Origin: Rhizobium sp. SL42
Lineage (GTDB): Bacteria > Pseudomonadota > Alphaproteobacteria > Rhizobiales > Rhizobiaceae
Assembly: GCF_021729845.1 (NCBI RefSeq)
Contig: NZ_CP063397.1
Location: 3,858,001-3,922,000 of the forward strand
Reading direction: 5' to 3'
DNA length: 64,000 bases
Positions within the stretch are counted from its first letter, which is position 1. Every line of letters starts with the position of its first letter. The notes below the pieces were generated by a model. That model saw only the letters and a program-made list of their open reading frames with translations. It searched no databases and was not told where the DNA came from. Made by a program: the position numbers and the translations under genes. Of the stretch, positions 34,272 to 43,949 are shown one piece after another.

Positions 34272-36407
34272 ATGACCAAGAAAACCATCGCCGACTGGCA
34301 GGCGCTTGCCGAGAAGGAATTGAAGCGTCCGGCGGAAAGCCTCGTCTGGAATACGCCCGAGGGCATTCCGGTGAAGCCGCTCTATACGGCTGATGACCTT
34401 GACGGCATCGGCCATCTCGACAGCCTGCCGGGCTTTGCCCCCTTCACCCGTGGACCGCGCGCTACCATGTATGCCGGTCGCCCCTGGACGATCCGGCAAT
34501 ATGCCGGTTTCTCGACGGCGGAGGAGAGCAATGCCTTCTACCGCAAGGCGCTCTTGGCCGGACAGCAGGGTGTCTCCGTTGCCTTCGATCTCGCCACCCA
34601 TCGCGGTTACGACAGTGACCATCCGCGCGTCGAGGGCGATGTCGGCAAGGCGGGTGTGGCGATCGACTCAGTCGAGGACATGAAGATCCTGTTCGACGGC
34701 ATTCCGCTTGAGGACATCTCCGTCTCAATGACCATGAACGGCGCGGTGATCCCGATCCTTGCGAGTTTCATCGTCACCGGCGAGGAACAGGGTGTCTCCC
34801 GCGACAAGCTCTCCGGCACCATCCAGAACGATATCCTCAAGGAGTTCATGGTCCGCAACACCTATATCTATCCGCCCGAACCCTCGATGCGGATCATCGC
34901 CGACATCATCGAATACACCGCGCGTGAGATGCCGAAGTTCAACTCGATCTCGATCTCCGGCTATCACATGCAGGAGGCCGGCGCGACGCTGGTGCAGGAG
35001 CTTGCCTTCACGCTGGCCGACGGACGCGAATATGTGCGCGCCGCCATTGCCAAGGGACTGAACGTCGACGATTTCGCCGGCCGCCTCTCCTTCTTCTTCG
35101 CCATCGGCATGAACTTCTTCATGGAGGCAGCCAAGCTCCGCGCCGCCCGCCTGCTCTGGACCCGCATCATGCAGGAATTCGAGCCGAAAAAGGCATCGAG
35201 CCTGATGCTGCGCACCCATTGCCAGACCTCGGGCGTGTCGCTCGCCGAACAGGATCCCTACAACAACATCGTGCGCACCGCCTTCGAGGCGATGTCGGCC
35301 GCCCTTGGCGGCACGCAGTCGCTGCACACCAATTCCTTTGACGAAGCCATTGCGCTGCCGACGGAATTCTCCGCCCGCATCGCCCGCAATACGCAGCTGA
35401 TCCTGCAGAACGAAACCGGCGTCACCAAGGTCGTCGATCCGCTCGCCGGCTCCTACTATGTCGAGAGCCTGACCAACGAGATGGCGGAAAAAGCCTGGGC
35501 CTTGATCGAAGAGGTTGAAAGTCTTGGCGGCATGACCAAGGCCGTCGATGACGGCCTGCCGAAGCGCCTGATCGAGGAAGCCGCCACCCGCCGCCAGGCC
35601 GCTGTCGACCGCGGCGAGGAGGTGATCGTCGGGGTCAACAAGTTCCGCCTGGAGAACGAACAAGCCATCGACATTCTTGAGATCGACAACACCGCCGTGC
35701 GCCTGTCGCAGGTCAAGCGCATCGAGCAGACGCGCCGCCAGCGCGATCCGAAGCGGGTCACTGAAACCCTCGCCCGCCTGACCGAGTTCGCTCGCACAGG
35801 CACCGGCAACCTGCTGGAAGCCGCCGTTGAGGCTGCCCGTGCCCGCGCCACCGTAGGCGAAATTTCGGATGCCATGCGCGCCGTCTTCGGCGACCATGCC
35901 GCGACGCCCGAGGTGGTGCACGACATCTATGGCAAGGCCTATGAGGGCGATCCGGAGATGGAGACGCTGAGCAATCGGCTGAAGGACTATGGCAAGGCCG
36001 CCGCCAAGCCGCATATCCTGATCGCCAAGCTCGGCCAGGATGGCCATGACCGCGGCGCCAAGGTGATTGCGTCTGCCTTCGGCGATATCGGCTTCGATGT
36101 TGTGGCAGGGCCCTTGTTCCAGACGCCGGAGGAAGCGGCCGACCTCGCCATCGCGGAAAAGGTCCATGTCGTTGGCATGTCCTCGCTGGCGGCCGGTCAC
36201 AAGACACTCGCCCCGCAACTGGTCGAGGCGTTGAAGGCGAAAGGCGCCGACCACATCATCGTCGTGGTCGGCGGCGTAATTCCGCGTCAGGATTATGACT
36301 TCCTCATCGAACATGGCGTCTCCGCCGTCTTCGGTCCCGGCACCAATGTCATGGATGCCGCCCGCGCTGTTCTTGATCTGCTGGAAGGCAAGCTCAAGAA
36401 CAGCTGA
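34272..36407 (+). CDS. scpA: Methylmalonyl-CoA mutase
   Basis: A 711-residue adenosylcobalamin-dependent mutase in single-chain form. The N-terminal TIM barrel includes [39 protein letters not shown] and [11 protein letters not shown]. The C-terminal B12-binding domain has the DxHxxG motif in [14 protein letters not shown]. It converts methylmalonyl-CoA to succinyl-CoA and completes the propionyl-CoA route with pccA and pccB; the gene order pccB-pccA-mutase is known in Sinorhizobium (bhbA). It ends 11 bp before the convergent transporter gene. Whether an epimerase gene is nearby cannot be seen in this window. Confidence 0.95.
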   Translation: MTKKTIADWQALAEKELKRPAESLVWNTPEGIPVKPLYTADDLDGIGHLDSLPGFAPFTRGPRATMYAGRPWTIRQYAGFSTAEESNAFYRKALLAGQQGVSVAFDLATHRGYDSDHPRVEGDVGKAGVAIDSVEDMKILFDGIPLEDISVSMTMNGAVIPILASFIVTGEEQGVSRDKLSGTIQNDILKEFMVRNTYIYPPEPSMRIIADIIEYTAREMPKFNSISISGYHMQEAGATLVQELAFTLADGREYVRAAIAKGLNVDDFAGRLSFFFAIGMNFFMEAAKLRAARLLWTRIMQEFEPKKASSLMLRTHCQTSGVSLAEQDPYNNIVRTAFEAMSAALGGTQSLHTNSFDEAIALPTEFSARIARNTQLILQNETGVTKVVDPLAGSYYVESLTNEMAEKAWALIEEVESLGGMTKAVDDGLPKRLIEEAATRRQAAVDRGEEVIVGVNKFRLENEQAIDILEIDNTAVRLSQVKRIEQTRRQRDPKRVTETLARLTEFARTGTGNLLEAAVEAARARATVGEISDAMRAVFGDHAATPEVVHDIYGKAYEGDPEMETLSNRLKDYGKAAAKPHILIAKLGQDGHDRGAKVIASAFGDIGFDVVAGPLFQTPEEAADLAIAEKVHVVGMSSLAAGHKTLAPQLVEALKAKGADHIIVVVGGVIPRQDYDFLIEHGVSAVFGPGTNVMDAARAVLDLLEGKLKNS

Positions 36408-36418
36408 TCCGACTGCGC

Positions 36419-37219
36419 CTACTTGTCGTCGGCAGCATTCGCTCCAAGCAGCTTCGGCAGGTCGCCGAAGCGGGCCACCAGACCGAAGATTAGCGCGGCC
36501 ATCAAGACGAACAGGACCGTCACCGAGGCCATGACCGGCGTATAACCGTAGCGCAGGGCGTTGAAGATCTTGATCGGCAGCGTCTCCATGGTGAAGCCGA
36601 CGGTCATGTAGGCAACGATATATTCGTTGAGCGACAGGACGAAGGCGAAGGCATAGCCGGAGACAAGGTAGGGCATGATGAGCGGCAACACGACCGTGCG
36701 GAAGATCGTCCTGTCATCGGCGCCCATCGTCGAGGCAGCCTCGACCAGCGAGCGGTCGATCGCCGAGAACCCGAGCGACAGCGTCACCAGCGGCAGGGTG
36801 ACAAAGAAGATCGCGTGACTGATGACCGCGGTCCACGGCTGGCCATAGAAACCGGTGGTCGCCCAAAACGTCAACAGTCCGAGCGCGGTGATGACCGGCG
36901 GCAGCGTGAAGGGCGCGATACCGAGCAGCTGGAAGATCTGCGCCCAGGGTGCCAGCCTGCGCCACAGGAACCAGGCGAGTGGAAGCGCGATGGCAACCGC
37001 GAGGGCTGCCGCCGTCAGCGCCAGGATCAGCGATGCAAACAGGGCAGAACGCCAGCCGGCATCGGTGAAGATTGCCCCGTACCAGGCAAGCGAGAAACCC
37101 TGTGGCGGAAAGTTCAGGCTTTGCTTCTCGTTGACCGAGACGCCGGCGACGACGACGATCGGCGCGGCCAGGAAGATCGCGATCAGGGTAAAATAGATCC
37201 GGGTGAGAACCTTGTTCAT
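36419..37219 (-). CDS. ABC transporter permease, PotC-like
   Basis: A 266-residue inner-membrane permease with about six hydrophobic segments and the EAA loop LVEAASTMGADDRTIFRTVV then LPLIMPYLVSG. The VLSLNEYIVAYMTVGF segment is typical of PotC/PotI and related proteins. It overlaps the preceding permease by 4 bp and is the last gene of a four-gene transporter run. It ends 11 bp from the convergent mutase gene. Confidence 0.9.
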   Translation of the reverse strand: MNKVLTRIYFTLIAIFLAAPIVVVAGVSVNEKQSLNFPPQGFSLAWYGAIFTDAGWRSALFASLILALTAAALAVAIALPLAWFLWRRLAPWAQIFQLLGIAPFTLPPVITALGLLTFWATTGFYGQPWTAVISHAIFFVTLPLVTLSLGFSAIDRSLVEAASTMGADDRTIFRTVVLPLIMPYLVSGYAFAFVLSLNEYIVAYMTVGFTMETLPIKIFNALRYGYTPVMASVTVLFVLMAALIFGLVARFGDLPKLLGANAADDK

Positions 37220-38070
37220 GCGGCTTCTCCCTTGCGACCGATAAGCAGCGTCAGCGCCACCATGCCAAGTGTTACCAGTACGAGGAAGACGGCCATGGCT
37301 GCGGCAAACGGCATGTTGGACTGGTAGATCGCCTGGTCGGTGATCAACACCGACAGCGTCCAGTGCGAGGGCCGGCCGAGGATCTGCGGCAGAAGATAGG
37401 AGCCGAGCGCGAAGATGAAGACCATGATCAACGTGGCGATCAGCGTATTGCGCAAGGCCGGCACCACGACGGTGAAGAAGGCCTTGATCGGCGAGGCCCC
37501 GAGCGTGCGGGCCGCTTCCGTCAGCGTCGGGTCAAGCCGGACGAGCGCGGGATAGAGGACCAGCACGGTATAGGGCAGCGCCTGATAGACCATGCCGGTG
37601 AGCACCGCGCCGAAATTCGGCATCAGGGCGACAGGCTTTTCCATCAGCCCGATTATCACCAGCAGATTGGTGATGCCGGCCGTTCGCGAAAACAGCGTCG
37701 ACCAGGCGAAGCCGATAATGACTTCCGAGAGCGAAAGAATGGAGAGCAGCGCCACCAGCCACACGACCTGCGCTTTGCGCGACATGCGGGCCAGGAGATA
37801 GGTAAACGGCAGCCCCAGCGAGACGCAGACGACGGCGACCGCAATTGCCAGCATCAGCGAGAAACCGAGCACACCAGCAAAGAAGGTTGAGATGAAGCGG
37901 GCATAATTGTCGAAGACGAAGGCGGTGGAATAGAAGCCGGCAGGGTCCCGCTTGAAGAAGGACACGGCAATCATCGTCGCAAACGGCACGACGAAGAACA
38001 GGATCAGCATGCCCGCCGGAAAGGCGAGCGGCGCGTAGTCGAGCGCTGTCTTGGGCGGTTCGCGTCTCAT
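37216..38070 (-). CDS. ABC transporter permease, PotB-like
   Basis: A 284-residue permease with a charged N-terminus (MRREPPKTALDY) and about six membrane segments. The EAA loop is LTEAARTLGASPIKAFFTVV, and LLPQILGRPSH is typical of PotB. It overlaps the ATPase gene upstream and the PotC-like gene downstream by 4 bp each. It forms the channel with the second permease for the ligand delivered by the Tat-type binding protein at 39356. Confidence 0.9.
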   Translation of the reverse strand: MRREPPKTALDYAPLAFPAGMLILFFVVPFATMIAVSFFKRDPAGFYSTAFVFDNYARFISTFFAGVLGFSLMLAIAVAVVCVSLGLPFTYLLARMSRKAQVVWLVALLSILSLSEVIIGFAWSTLFSRTAGITNLLVIIGLMEKPVALMPNFGAVLTGMVYQALPYTVLVLYPALVRLDPTLTEAARTLGASPIKAFFTVVVPALRNTLIATLIMVFIFALGSYLLPQILGRPSHWTLSVLITDQAIYQSNMPFAAAMAVFLVLVTLGMVALTLLIGRKGEAA

Positions 38071-39104
38071 GATGCAAGTACCACGGCGGTTTCGGGATCG
38101 ATCACCAAGCCGACGTCCTGACCAACGGACACTACCGGCCGTTCGCGCGGCGTCGAAACCGCGACAACCTCGGTGCCGGCCACGTCAAGAAAGGTTTCGA
38201 TCGTGCCGCCAAGGTCGCGGATGAAGGTGACCCTTCCGGTCAACCGGCCTTCGCCGGGCGCCGAAAGCCTGATGTCCTCCGGCCGCACCGACAGGCTGCA
38301 GGACGACTGGCCTGCGGGCGGCGCAATGCCGGAAACCGGCTGACCGAGCACCAGCGTCTGGCTGCCCTGCACGCTGAGAGGCATCAGATTGGTCGAGCCG
38401 ATGAAGTCGGCAACGAACCGGTCTGCCGGCTTGCGATAGATCTCGATCGGGCTTGCCGCCTGGCGGATCTTGCCGCCATTCATGACAACGACGGTGTCGG
38501 CCATGGTCATCGCCTCGCGTTGGTCATGGGTGACGACGATGGTTGTAATGCCGAGCTGCTGCTGCAGCTTGCGCAACTCGACCTGCATGGCTTCGCGCAG
38601 CTTGGCATCAAGCGCCGAAAGCGGTTCGTCGAGCAGGAAGAGTTTCGGCGAAATGGCAAGCGCGCGGGCAATCGCCACGCGCTGGCGCTGGCCACCCGAC
38701 AGCTTGTTCACCGGACGGTCGGCATAGCCCGGCAGATGGATCATGGCGAGCAGGTCCTGGACGCGCTTGACCTGCTCCTCGCGCCCGACACCGCGGATAC
38801 GCAGCGGATAGGCGATGTTTTCACCCACGGTCAGATGCGGAAACAGCGCCAGCGACTGGAAGACCATACCGAGATTGCGCTTGTGGGTCGGCATGCGGGT
38901 GATGTCTTGCCCGTCAAGCACGATTTCACCACCGGTCGGCAGGTCGAGCCCGGCGATCATTCGGAGAAGCGTGGTCTTGCCGCAGCCGGAAGGCCCGAGC
39001 ATGCAGACGAAGGTGCCATGCGGCACGGTCAGTTGCACCTGATCGACGGCGGTGAAGGGGCCGAATTGCTTGGTGACGGAATTGAGGACGAGGCCGGACA
39101 TCAT
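38067..39104 (-). CDS. ABC transporter ATP-binding protein, PotA-like
   Basis: A 345-residue ATPase with Walker A GPSGCGKTT, the signature LSGGQRQRV, Walker B LFLLDEPLSALDAKLR, and the switch histidine in TIVVTHDQREA. A C-terminal TOBE-like regulatory domain (residues about 250-345, with SLSVRPEDIRLSAPGEGRL) fits the spermidine/putrescine and Fe3+ families. Two ATGs are adjacent at the start. It is the first gene after a 250-bp gap containing palindromic repeats, so it may have reduced or separate transcription relative to the binding-protein gene. Confidence 0.93.
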   Translation of the reverse strand: MMSGLVLNSVTKQFGPFTAVDQVQLTVPHGTFVCMLGPSGCGKTTLLRMIAGLDLPTGGEIVLDGQDITRMPTHKRNLGMVFQSLALFPHLTVGENIAYPLRIRGVGREEQVKRVQDLLAMIHLPGYADRPVNKLSGGQRQRVAIARALAISPKLFLLDEPLSALDAKLREAMQVELRKLQQQLGITTIVVTHDQREAMTMADTVVVMNGGKIRQAASPIEIYRKPADRFVADFIGSTNLMPLSVQGSQTLVLGQPVSGIAPPAGQSSCSLSVRPEDIRLSAPGEGRLTGRVTFIRDLGGTIETFLDVAGTEVVAVSTPRERPVVSVGQDVGLVIDPETAVVLAS

Positions 39105-39232
39105 GTCTCCGAAATCAATTGGTGTGGGCTCAGAGCCCTATGGCGCCACAATAGCATTGTGCGCTTGAATTGCCTTGCAAAGAACTCAAAGGAAGCTGCG
39201 CTTCCCACAGCTCCTCGCCGCCCTGCCGGGCA

Positions 39233-39322
39233 CCTTCTCCCCACGAGCGGGGAGAAGGGAATATGCGGTACGCTCGTCGCCAGCCTCCCGCTCCCTGCCT
39301 GCGGGGAGAGAGGGTCAGGGTG
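39233..39322. repeat. RIME-like palindromic intergenic elements
   Basis: In the 251-bp gap between the binding-protein and ATPase genes is a perfect hairpin, CCTTCTCCCC-acgagc-GGGGAGAAGG (39233-39258). A second, imperfect one lies near 39290-39320 (CTCCCTGCCTGCGGGGAGAG, then GGTCAGGGTGAGG). This form and sequence are typical of the short palindromic repeats scattered through Rhizobium and Agrobacterium genomes (RIME family). No gene was seen in the gap. Confidence 0.7.
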
Positions 39323-39355
39323 AGGAACGGCTACCTGAACCGTCCTGACCTCTGA

Positions 39356-40444
39356 TCAGCCGACGATCAGCTCGGTCCACTTCTGGTTCAGCCAATCCGA
39401 CTTGGTCTGGTAGAGATCGTAACGCGGGGTGATCGGCTCGATGTCGGACGAAACGGACGCAAATTCCGCCTCGGTCAGGTCGAGCAATTCGCGCTTGACG
39501 GTGGGTGCGGTTCCGACCTTGCGCGACAGCGTCGCCTGGATCGCCGGCTGGCACATGTAGTCGATGAAGATATGCGCCTCTTCGGTCTTGGTCGAAGCGC
39601 GCGACAGGGCCCAGCAACCCGAATCCTGGATGCCGCCCTCTTTCGGGAAGGTCGAACGAACCGGCTGGCCATCGGCGGCGGCAAGGCCCGTGACGTCGTG
39701 ATAGTACTGACCCATCGGGATTTCTCCCGACTTCAGCGACTGCTCGAACTGAGCTTCGTCGCGATACCAGAGGCGGACATTCGGCTTCACTTCGGCAAGC
39801 TTTTCGAAGGCCTTCAGGATGCCCTCTTCCGTGTCGAGCGCATTGGTGCCGCCGAAATGGGTTTTGGCCGTCACTTCGAGCAGGAAGGAATTCGACACCA
39901 GGGCAAGCAGGCCGAGCTTGTCGGCATTGGCCGGATCCCACAGCGCTTCCCAGGAGGTCGGAGCCTCCTTGAAGACATCTGTATTGGTCACTAGCGTGAT
40001 GTACCAGGCAACGGCGCCGACGCCGGCAACGCGGCCGTCCGGATACTTGTTGACGAAACGGTCGATCAGGCCGGAGGCATTCTTGAGCTTTGCCATGTCG
40101 ATCGGCGCCCACAGCTCGGTCGCCTGGCCCTTGAGCATCGACACCTGCGACATCATCGAGAGGTCGGCCGGAGCCTGGCCGGCCTTGGCTGCCTGTTCGA
40201 GCTGCACGAGCCAGGCTTCGCCAGTCGGCTCGGCGATCGATTCAACCGCGATCCCGGTCGCCTTGGTGAAGTCCGGAAAGATGTTCTTGTCGAACGAATC
40301 CTTGAAGTAGCCACCATAGACGCCGACCTTCAGCGACTTGTCCTGCGCCCGCAGGATGGACGGCATTGCAAGCGTTCCGGCTGCAACCAGCGATCCGGCC
40401 AGCACGCCGCGGCGGCTGATGGAAGCGTTGATGAGATCCTTCAT
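39356..40444 (-). CDS. Extracellular solute-binding protein, polyamine/Fe type, Tat-like signal
   Basis: A 362-residue periplasmic binding protein. The N-terminus has a twin-arginine pattern (SISRRGVLAGSLVAAGTLA) and a cleavage region before QDKSLKVG, suggesting export in folded form. The mature part follows the PotD/AfuA-like class (LKVGVYGGYFKDSFDKNIF, then DSGCWALSRASTK near the C-terminus). It is upstream of and co-oriented with the ATPase and permease genes, though separated by repeats. The ligand is unassigned; it shows little resemblance to the binding protein at 493. Confidence 0.88.
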   Translation of the reverse strand: MKDLINASISRRGVLAGSLVAAGTLAMPSILRAQDKSLKVGVYGGYFKDSFDKNIFPDFTKATGIAVESIAEPTGEAWLVQLEQAAKAGQAPADLSMMSQVSMLKGQATELWAPIDMAKLKNASGLIDRFVNKYPDGRVAGVGAVAWYITLVTNTDVFKEAPTSWEALWDPANADKLGLLALVSNSFLLEVTAKTHFGGTNALDTEEGILKAFEKLAEVKPNVRLWYRDEAQFEQSLKSGEIPMGQYYHDVTGLAAADGQPVRSTFPKEGGIQDSGCWALSRASTKTEEAHIFIDYMCQPAIQATLSRKVGTAPTVKRELLDLTEAEFASVSSDIEPITPRYDLYQTKSDWLNQKWTELIVG

Positions 40445-40508
40445 TATGTGTCTCCTTGTTTTTTGGCCTTTGGCCTGTTCCCGTTTTTAGAAGAAGCGCG
40501 TGCCGACG

Positions 40509-41159
40509 TCATCCGTATCTGGCGGCACGGAGTTCAAGTGCCCGCGCGTACCGCGTCAGCGGAAAACACAGGGCAAAATAGATCAATGCGACCATGCCAT
40601 AAACCTTGAATGGTTCGAAGGTTGCATTGTTGATCGCGTTCGAGGTCCGAACCAGTTCCTCAAACCCGATGATCGAGGTCAGCGCGGTATTCTTGATCAG
40701 TTGCACCAGAAACCCAACGGTCGGTGCCCGGGTGATCGAGAACGCCTGCGGCAGCACGATCAGTCGCAATTGCGCGACATAGTGCAGCCCGAGGCTGCTT
40801 CCGGCATCCCATTGCCCGAGCGGCAATGCCTCGACACCGCCGCGCCAGATTTCGGCAAGATAGGCGCTGGCGCAAAGAGTGAGACCGAGAACGGCGGCCG
40901 TCCATGCCTCGATGCGGATGCCAATCAGCGGCAGGCCGAAGAACAGCAGGAAAAGCTGCATCAGAAGCGGCGTGCCCTGGAACAGGCCGATGTAGTATTC
41001 CGCAAACCGCCTGAATGCGCGACGCTTTGAAATCCGCATCAGCAGGATCAACACGCCGACCACAGTGCCGCCGATAAAGGCAACGACCGACAGGAGGATT
41101 GTCCAGCGTGCTGCGAGCAAAAGATTGCGAACGATGTCCCAGAAGGTGAATTCGATCAC
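40509..41159 (-). CDS. Polar amino acid ABC transporter permease (HisM/GlnP type)
   Basis: A 216-residue permease with about five membrane segments. YIGLFQGTPLLMQLFLLFFG is the standard region of the polar amino acid (His/Glu/Arg) family, and the EAA-type loop is GGVEALPLGQWDAGSSLGL. It overlaps the other permease gene by 4 bp. Together they form the heteromeric channel of a transporter for which no ATPase gene occurs in this cluster. Confidence 0.9.
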   Translation of the reverse strand: MIEFTFWDIVRNLLLAARWTILLSVVAFIGGTVVGVLILLMRISKRRAFRRFAEYYIGLFQGTPLLMQLFLLFFGLPLIGIRIEAWTAAVLGLTLCASAYLAEIWRGGVEALPLGQWDAGSSLGLHYVAQLRLIVLPQAFSITRAPTVGFLVQLIKNTALTSIIGFEELVRTSNAINNATFEPFKVYGMVALIYFALCFPLTRYARALELRAARYG

Positions 41160-41824
41160 GTGACACCTCCCGCCAGCATCCGGTTGCCCCCGGCGACAAG
41201 CAGGCGACGCAGGCCGATGCTCAAAGCCAGATAGACCAGGGTCACGACGAAATAGGTCTCGAAGGCGCGAAAGGTCCGTGCCTGCAGCATATCCGCCTCA
41301 TAGGTCAGCTCGCGCACGGCGATCTGCGAGACGACGGCCGATTCCAGCATCATGATGACGATCTGGCTCGTCAGCGCCGGAAAGATGACTTTCAGCCCTT
41401 GCGGCAGTACGATCTTGAAGAAGACCTGACGCGGGCGGAGCCCGAGCGACAAGGCCGCTTCCTTCTGCCCCTTCGGCACGGCATCGAGACCGGCACCCAC
41501 AATCTCGGTCGTGTATGCCGTCATGTTCAGCGTCATAGCGAGGATTGCCGCGACCACTGGGTCGAGGCGAATTCCAAGGCTTGGAAGACCGAAGAAGATG
41601 AAGAACAACTGCACCAGAAACGGCGTATTGCGAATCAGCTCGACATAGGCGCCGATCATCCGGCGCAGCACCGCATACCGGCTGCGCCGGGCGGCCGCGC
41701 CCAGCACGCTGAGAACGATGCCGGCAACCGCCGACACCGCAATCAGGAAGATCGTCATGGCTGCACCCTGCGCGATCAGGTGGATCGCGTCGGTAAGCCA
41801 GCCGAAATCGAGCTGATAGCCCAA
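41156..41824 (-). CDS. Polar amino acid ABC transporter permease (HisQ/GlnP type)
   Basis: A 222-residue permease of the same family: MIGAYVELIRNTPFLVQLFF, an AGLDAVPKGQKEAALSLGL loop, and a C-terminal helix ending GNRMLAGG. It lies between the binding-protein gene (4 bp gap) and the second permease. Arginine, agmatine or another guanidino compound is a reasonable ligand because the next gene upstream is a ureohydrolase. Confidence 0.9.
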   Translation of the reverse strand: MGYQLDFGWLTDAIHLIAQGAAMTIFLIAVSAVAGIVLSVLGAAARRSRYAVLRRMIGAYVELIRNTPFLVQLFFIFFGLPSLGIRLDPVVAAILAMTLNMTAYTTEIVGAGLDAVPKGQKEAALSLGLRPRQVFFKIVLPQGLKVIFPALTSQIVIMMLESAVVSQIAVRELTYEADMLQARTFRAFETYFVVTLVYLALSIGLRRLLVAGGNRMLAGGVT

Positions 41825-41828
41825 AGGA

Positions 41829-42635
41829 TCAATCCTTCAGGTTTTCAGGATTGAGCGGCGTCTTCAGCCACATTTCCGAGCTTTCGTTCAGCTTGCCGTC
41901 GGCCAGCATCTTGGCAACCGCATCGTTGATCGCCGTCTTCAGACGCTCCTCGCCCTTGTTGAGGGCAATATGCGATGGCGAGGTCAGAAGCTGGAACTTC
42001 TGCTCCGGCTTCAGGGCTTCCTGGCGGGCCAGGACCTGCGCACCAACGTCATTGCCGACCACCATCAGATCGGTCTGGCCGGAGATGAAGGCCTGGATGA
42101 CGGAATTGTAGTTGTCGAAACGCTTGATGTCGGCAGATTTGGGTGCCGCTTCGGTCAGCGAGGTGTCTTCCAGCGTGCCACGATTGACGGCAATGCTCTT
42201 GTCGGCGAGGTCTTCCTTGCCTTTCACTTCCATTGCGGCCGGGCCGATGACGGCGATGTAATACGGCGCATAAGCGGCGGCAAAGTCGATAACCTCGGCG
42301 CGCTCCTTGCTGTAGCCGACGCTCACCAGCATATCGACACGCTTTTCAGTCAGGTAGGGAATGCGATTCTGGCCGGTAATCGGCACCGGAACAAGCTTCA
42401 CCTTGAGCGCGTCGGCAATGTACTGCGCGACATCGATATCATAACCCTTGAGGCTCATGTCGGCGCTCGCCGAGGAAAACGGCGGGAAATCAGCAAAGAC
42501 GCCGACATTGAGCACGCCGGCCTTGGTGATGTCGTCGATCGCGTCCGCATTGGCTGAAGACGCGAAGCCAAGAACGGCACCGCCCAGCATGAGCATGGCG
42601 GCGACGGTCGATTTCACTGCGAAGTTGGTTTTCAT
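41829..42635 (-). CDS. Amino acid ABC transporter binding protein
   Basis: A 268-residue periplasmic binding protein with signal peptide 1-27 (MKTNFAVKSTVAAMLMLGG, cleavage near SANA). The mature domain is of the HisJ/ArtJ type (GVLNVGVFADFPPFSSASAD, KGYDIDVAQYIADAL, VGYSKERAEVIDFAAAYAPY). The ATG with AACAAGAG just upstream is preferred to one 45 bp earlier. It lies 90 bp downstream of the ureohydrolase gene on the same strand and supplies the substrate specificity of the two-permease system. Confidence 0.9.
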   Translation of the reverse strand: MKTNFAVKSTVAAMLMLGGAVLGFASSANADAIDDITKAGVLNVGVFADFPPFSSASADMSLKGYDIDVAQYIADALKVKLVPVPITGQNRIPYLTEKRVDMLVSVGYSKERAEVIDFAAAYAPYYIAVIGPAAMEVKGKEDLADKSIAVNRGTLEDTSLTEAAPKSADIKRFDNYNSVIQAFISGQTDLMVVGNDVGAQVLARQEALKPEQKFQLLTSPSHIALNKGEERLKTAINDAVAKMLADGKLNESSEMWLKTPLNPENLKD

Positions 42636-42725
42636 CTCTTGTTCCCCTTTTTCGGACATTGCGTTGGGTGATGCGGGCAATCCGGCCGCCAGCCGCCGAC
42701 CTTTTCGGTCAGCGGTAATGCTATG

Positions 42726-43781
42726 TCAGCGCGCGCCCTTAAGATGCGGGCTGAAGACCATCAGGCTCAGGATTTCAAACAGCACCTGCGCGCCGGCATG
42801 GGCGGTATTCGCTGTTGCGTCATACTGGGGTGCGACTTCCACGACGTCGCCGCCGACGAGATTGATGCCCTTCAGGCCGCGCAGCAGTTCCAGCACCTCG
42901 CGCGTGGTGAGACCGCCCACTTCCGGCGTGCCCGTCCCCGGCGCGAAGCTCGGATCCAGGCTGTCGATGTCGAAAGACAGATAGGTCGGACCATCGCCGA
43001 CGATCGCCCTGGCCTTCTCGATGATCGCCGGCATGCCGAGCCCCGTCACTTCTTCGGCATGGATCACGGTCATGCCGGATTCGTAGGTGAACTCCCAAAG
43101 ATATTCGGCCGAACCGCGGATGCCGATCTGGATCGTCCGCGTCGGGTCGAGAACGCCGTCGAGCACCGCCTGGCGGAACGGTCCGCCGTGATGGAATTTG
43201 GTATCCTCGAACGGCGCGCTGGTATCGCAATGCGCATCGATATGGATGAGGCCGACGGGCGCTTGCTTGCCCACTGCCTTCAGGATGGAATAGGTGATCG
43301 AGTGATCGCCCCCGACCGCCAGCGGCGTCACACCGGCATCGACGATCTGGTTGAAGCGGCGCTCGATATCCTCATGTGCGGTTTCCAGCCGGTAGCGGCT
43401 GCGCAACGGCACATCTCCGATATCGGCGACCTTGAGTTCATGAACCGGCGCACAGCCGAGAACATGGTTGTAGGGGCCGATCCGGTCGATCGCTCGCAGC
43501 GCACGCGGTCCGAACCGGGAGCCGGGGCGATTGGTCACGCCCAGATCCATCGGAACACCGGTGATCGCCACCTGCAGATCACCGAAATCGGGATCTTGCG
43601 CAGTCACCTCGCGATAGGGGGCGGAAAGAAAAGTCGGCAAGCCGGCAAAGGGTGCCGCACGCGTGCCCTTGGAGAAGATCTTGTCGCCAACCTTGCTGAA
43701 GTCGGCATCGAAAATCTCGCCATTGCGGCTTTCACCGTATTTTGCCCGCAATGCCGCAAGCTTTTCCGCGTCGAATGCCAT
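42726..43781 (-). CDS. Ureohydrolase, agmatinase/guanidino-acid hydrolase family
   Basis: A 351-residue member of the arginase/agmatinase family. The dimanganese ligands are visible in VGGDHSIT, HIDAHCDT and FDIDSLDPSFAPGTGTPE. The length and N-terminal extension suit agmatinase, guanidinobutyrase or guanidinopropionase, which cannot be separated by eye. The product would be urea plus an amine or amino acid. The ATG giving MAFDAEKLAAL is preferred to one 99 bp upstream. It is the first gene of the transporter operon and is divergent from a LysR gene that probably controls it. Confidence 0.88.
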   Translation of the reverse strand: MAFDAEKLAALRAKYGESRNGEIFDADFSKVGDKIFSKGTRAAPFAGLPTFLSAPYREVTAQDPDFGDLQVAITGVPMDLGVTNRPGSRFGPRALRAIDRIGPYNHVLGCAPVHELKVADIGDVPLRSRYRLETAHEDIERRFNQIVDAGVTPLAVGGDHSITYSILKAVGKQAPVGLIHIDAHCDTSAPFEDTKFHHGGPFRQAVLDGVLDPTRTIQIGIRGSAEYLWEFTYESGMTVIHAEEVTGLGMPAIIEKARAIVGDGPTYLSFDIDSLDPSFAPGTGTPEVGGLTTREVLELLRGLKGINLVGGDVVEVAPQYDATANTAHAGAQVLFEILSLMVFSPHLKGAR

Positions 43782-43895
43782 GAACCTGTTCCCTGCTTTG
43801 GAGTGGCGAAAGACACCGCCACCTAGGCTGTTTTTACGGCAGCTGTTTTCGCTGCCTTTATTGTGAGCATTAATCCGCAAGCCTCTTGGAAAATC

Positions 43896-43939
43896 AATTC
43901 ACGATGTTATAGCATTCTATATGAGAAAAATTCACAATG
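43896..43939. promoter_or_regulatory. Direct repeats in the ureohydrolase-lysR gap
   Basis: Two 11-bp direct repeats, AATTCACGATG (43896) and AATTCACAATG (43929), differ at one base and are 33 bp apart, about three helical turns. They lie in the A/T-rich part of the divergent region close to the lysR start, and are candidates for the LysR binding site. Confidence 0.4.
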
Positions 43940-43949
43940 AATGGGCATC

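Noticed and set aside
34725..36314. 529-codon minus-strand frame opposite the mutase gene.
   Set aside because: Shadow of methylmalonyl-CoA mutase; no motif.
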